A stretch of 64,000 nucleotides of DNA from assembly GCA_014323835.1 (NCBI GenBank), contig JACONH010000006.1, forward strand, positions 1,756-65,755, given 5' to 3'. This document shows positions 61,989-64,000 of this stretch, one piece after another. How positions within the stretch are numbered: position 1 is the stretch's first letter; each line of letters starts with the position of its first letter. A program made the position numbers and the translations under genes. A model generated the notes under the pieces. The model had not been told where the DNA came from. It saw nothing but the letters and a program-made list of their open reading frames with translations, and did no database searches. This stretch comes from Alphaproteobacteria bacterium GM202ARS2 (GTDB lineage: Bacteria > Pseudomonadota > Alphaproteobacteria > GM7ARS4).

Positions 61989-63695
61989 TTACCTATTCGT
62001 CCGCACAACAGTAACATCGATGAGCGGTTTCATGTCCATCATCTTTTTAATATACCTACGTATACAGGACGTGGCAATGCGTTCGATTTCGGCATCATCC
62101 TCCCTTTGTTGGTCAGAGGCTCTATCGAGCTGTACCGCCAGAAGACTCCGCAGGCTTTTGTGGTGCTCGGCACAGTCATCTTCATGAAAGAGGGTTTGTG
62201 TTTTCAGGATAATATCGCCACACAGAAATCCCTGTGCATCGAGAACACACGTGAGCATAACCATGCCTTGCTGGGCAATATGGCGGCGCGCGGCAACGAC
62301 GCCGCCACGTAGCGCAATGGTTTTCTGCCCATATATGCCGAGTCTGCCACTGTGGACGTTGCCGACAATCTGTGCGCCCTGCTCTTGCAAGCGCAACACC
62401 GCACCATTAGCCATAAAAGGGGCGGTTTGATATTGGCACGACCGTGCCAACTCTCGCTGTGCCTGCAAGTGTTGATACTCGCCATGAACAGGCACAACCA
62501 CTTGCGGGGCAACCCAGCCATACATCCGTTGAACGTCCTCTTTTGACGGATGCCCTGAAACATGGACAAATTCCTGTTCTGCCGTTATGACATCGATGCC
62601 TTGTGCCAGAAGCCCGTTGTATACGCGCCCAATGGCTTTTTCGTTGCCGGGAATGACTCGGGACGAAAAAATCACGACATCGCCCCTGTCGAGACTCACG
62701 GTAGGGTGGCTTGCCTGCGCAATACGACTCAAAGCCGCGCGGGGTTCACCTTGTGAGCCCGTGCACAAATAGACGACATCTTCGCGATCCATACGTGCAC
62801 CATCGTCGGCAGAAACAAACGGAATCTCATCGATACAGCCGTTGCGCAAAGCAGCAAAATAATAGCGTTCCATCGACCGCCCCACCAAAACAGGCATGCG
62901 CCCATGAGCAAGAGCTGCCTGAGCGATACTCTCCATACGCAAGGCATTGGAAGCAAAAAACGTCAAAGCCAGGCGATGCTTCTTGCCCTTATAGCGAGCA
63001 AAAAGGGCCATCAAAGCCTCGCGTAATTGACCTTCGCTACTTTGTCCTTGTTTTTTTTCCTCCATGACATTGGTGGAATCGCACATCAAAGCCAACACTT
63101 TTTTCTCTTGTGCAAAATCTCGTAGTGACGTTTCCATCTCTTGCCCGCACCGCAACGGGTCTGGATCATCATACCAATCACCGCTATGGACGATACGTCC
63201 ACAGGGCGTATCAATACCAAGGGCACAGCTGTGCGGAATAGAATGGACGACTCCTATCATCCGCACTTTGAAGCAACCAACAGTCCATTCTTCCCCAATG
63301 TCAACGACATTGAGGGGCACCTCTTTGTGTAAGCCCTTGTCTTTGAGCTTGGCATGAATCAAAGTTGCCGTCAGAGGTGTTGCCCACAGCGGACACTTCA
63401 GTCGTTGCCATAAATACGGCAGGGCCCCGATATGATCTTCATGCCCATGGGTTAAGACAATTCCCTGCAAATGTTCAGCCTGCTCTTCCAGAGCAGCGAT
63501 ATCGGGCACAACAATATCGATTCCCGGGGTTGTGTCGTCACCGAAGGAGACTCCCATATCGACAGCGAGCCATTGTCCCTGACAGCCATAGAGAGCGCAG
63601 TTCATGCCAATTTCGCCGACACCACCGAGAGGCACAAACAGCACCTCGTCATCTTTTGGTCGGGGAAGGGGTTGCGTTGGTTGTTTTTTGATCAT
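61989..63695 (-). CDS. rnj: Ribonuclease J
   Basis: 568 residues. RNase J is a metallo-beta-lactamase/beta-CASP enzyme with endo- and 5'-exonuclease activity on RNA. VPLGGVGEIGMNCALYG is the N-terminal mark. LTHGHEDHIGALPYL holds H83, H85, D87 and H88 of the zinc site, and GVVHSIPHSCALGIDTPCGRIVHSGDW follows. The beta-CASP section has VYLCTGSQGEPRAALSRIA, and VHVSGHPSKEDVQRMYGWVAPQVVVPVHGEYQHL supplies the late His motif. The start overlaps the coaX stop by four bases. Confidence 0.96.
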   Translation of the reverse strand: MIKKQPTQPLPRPKDDEVLFVPLGGVGEIGMNCALYGCQGQWLAVDMGVSFGDDTTPGIDIVVPDIAALEEQAEHLQGIVLTHGHEDHIGALPYLWQRLKCPLWATPLTATLIHAKLKDKGLHKEVPLNVVDIGEEWTVGCFKVRMIGVVHSIPHSCALGIDTPCGRIVHSGDWYDDPDPLRCGQEMETSLRDFAQEKKVLALMCDSTNVMEEKKQGQSSEGQLREALMALFARYKGKKHRLALTFFASNALRMESIAQAALAHGRMPVLVGRSMERYYFAALRNGCIDEIPFVSADDGARMDREDVVYLCTGSQGEPRAALSRIAQASHPTVSLDRGDVVIFSSRVIPGNEKAIGRVYNGLLAQGIDVITAEQEFVHVSGHPSKEDVQRMYGWVAPQVVVPVHGEYQHLQAQRELARSCQYQTAPFMANGAVLRLQEQGAQIVGNVHSGRLGIYGQKTIALRGGVVAARRHIAQQGMVMLTCVLDAQGFLCGDIILKTQTLFHEDDCAEHHKSLRSLLAVQLDRASDQQREDDAEIERIATSCIRRYIKKMMDMKPLIDVTVVRTNR

Positions 63696-64000
63696 GGTGC
63701 ATTATCCTGATATAAATAAGCCAGCCCCTTTAAGGTCAAAGTGGGCAGATACTCGTCGAACAAGCCTTTTTGTTGAGCGAACATGACGGCGGCGCCGCCA
63801 CAAGCAACGACCTTAAGGCTTTTTTGTTGTTGTCTGAAGCGTGCGATCATGCCCTCGAGCATGCTGACATAGCCCCAGTATAGCCCCGAGCGCAAGGCAT
63901 CTTCTGTCGTATCCCCAATCAGCGCAATGGTCTCTCGCTGAAAGGAGACCTCATTTAAGCGTGCCGCCTTCTGAGCCAGACTCGCCATCGACACCGCAAA
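63692..64000 (-). CDS. coaX: Type III pantothenate kinase, 3' part only
   Basis: 103 codons up to the right edge; the frame is open at the edge, so the 5' part lies outside the window. The segment IGDTTEDALRSGLYWGYVSMLEGMIARF is the C-terminal signature of CoaX, which phosphorylates pantothenate at the start of coenzyme A synthesis. VVACGGAAVMFAQQ and LTLKGLAYLY complete the last strands and helix. The ATP-binding and catalytic residues of the first domain are not visible here. It is the upstream partner of the rnj–mce genes. Confidence 0.9.
   Translation of the reverse strand, partial: FAVSMASLAQKAARLNEVSFQRETIALIGDTTEDALRSGLYWGYVSMLEGMIARFRQQQKSLKVVACGGAAVMFAQQKGLFDEYLPTLTLKGLAYLYQDNAP

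Overview
The window looks like a chromosomal segment of an alphaproteobacterium. The main grounds are the coaX–RNase J–mce order at the right end, a eukaryote-like NADP isocitrate dehydrogenase, a psd–pssA pair, tig–clpP next to a tRNA gene, a full set of hopanoid genes and a cobalamin cluster. The genome is compact: many neighbours overlap by 1–40 bases, and convergent genes also overlap. Most of the window is moderately GC-rich. Two clearly AT-richer islands (about 7.7–9.7 kb and 23.8–25.4 kb) hold accessory genes.

Layout. 1–7.5 kb (minus strand): an envelope cassette of a CesT-like chaperone, a LolA-like lipoprotein-sorting protein, an MMPL-type RND protein and three related outer-membrane beta-barrels, the last cut by the window edge. 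7.7–9.7 kb: a restriction-modification pair whose nuclease looks like the unusual R.PabI restriction glycosylase. 9.7–14.5 kb: bioB, nnrDE, tRNA-Leu(UAG), tig and clpP. 14.5–23.8 kb: phosphonate genes (phnW, ppd, a pepM–nucleotidyltransferase fusion and a second nucleotidyltransferase) interleaved with hopanoid genes hpnM, hpnN and hpnA. 23.8–25.1 kb: an AT-rich module of a membrane GAF-like protein, an overlapping 44-residue ORF and a Panacea-domain protein. 25.15–25.23 kb: three parS-type ParB sites, suggesting the segment lies near the replication origin. 25.4–34.5 kb: ispH, hpnH and, on the other strand, xseB, ispA, hpnD, hpnE, shc and hpnG, with an HDAC-like deacetylase upstream. 34.5–38.9 kb: the first adaptor–RND pump pair. 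38.9–50.7 kb: the corrin-ring half of cobalamin synthesis (cbiX, C, ET, L, GH, F, then J and D on the minus strand), interrupted by a three-gene glycosylation module. 50.7–58.1 kb: a TusA-like protein, a NitT/TauT-type ABC transporter and a second adaptor–RND pair. 58–64 kb: pssA, psd, icd, a small beta-barrel, mce, RNase J and the 3' part of coaX.

How the genes work together. IspH and IspA feed isoprenoid units to HpnD, HpnE and squalene-hopene cyclase. HpnH, HpnG and possibly HpnA extend the hopanoid, and HpnM/HpnN are its predicted transporters. The phosphonate genes would convert phosphoenolpyruvate to 2-aminoethylphosphonate and activate it with CMP. The PepM fusion starts in the stop region of hpnM, and the second nucleotidyltransferase overlaps both hpnN and hpnA. 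This suggests, but does not prove, that an aminoethylphosphonate headgroup and hopanoid metabolism or transport are linked. The cobalamin genes match the early-cobalt (anaerobic-type) route, but the CbiC copy has glutamine where the catalytic histidine is expected.

The strongest candidates for something undescribed are the phosphonate–hopanoid locus, the R.PabI-like system, and the GAF/small-ORF/Panacea module. All calls rest on reading the sequence and recalled family knowledge; no database search was run.
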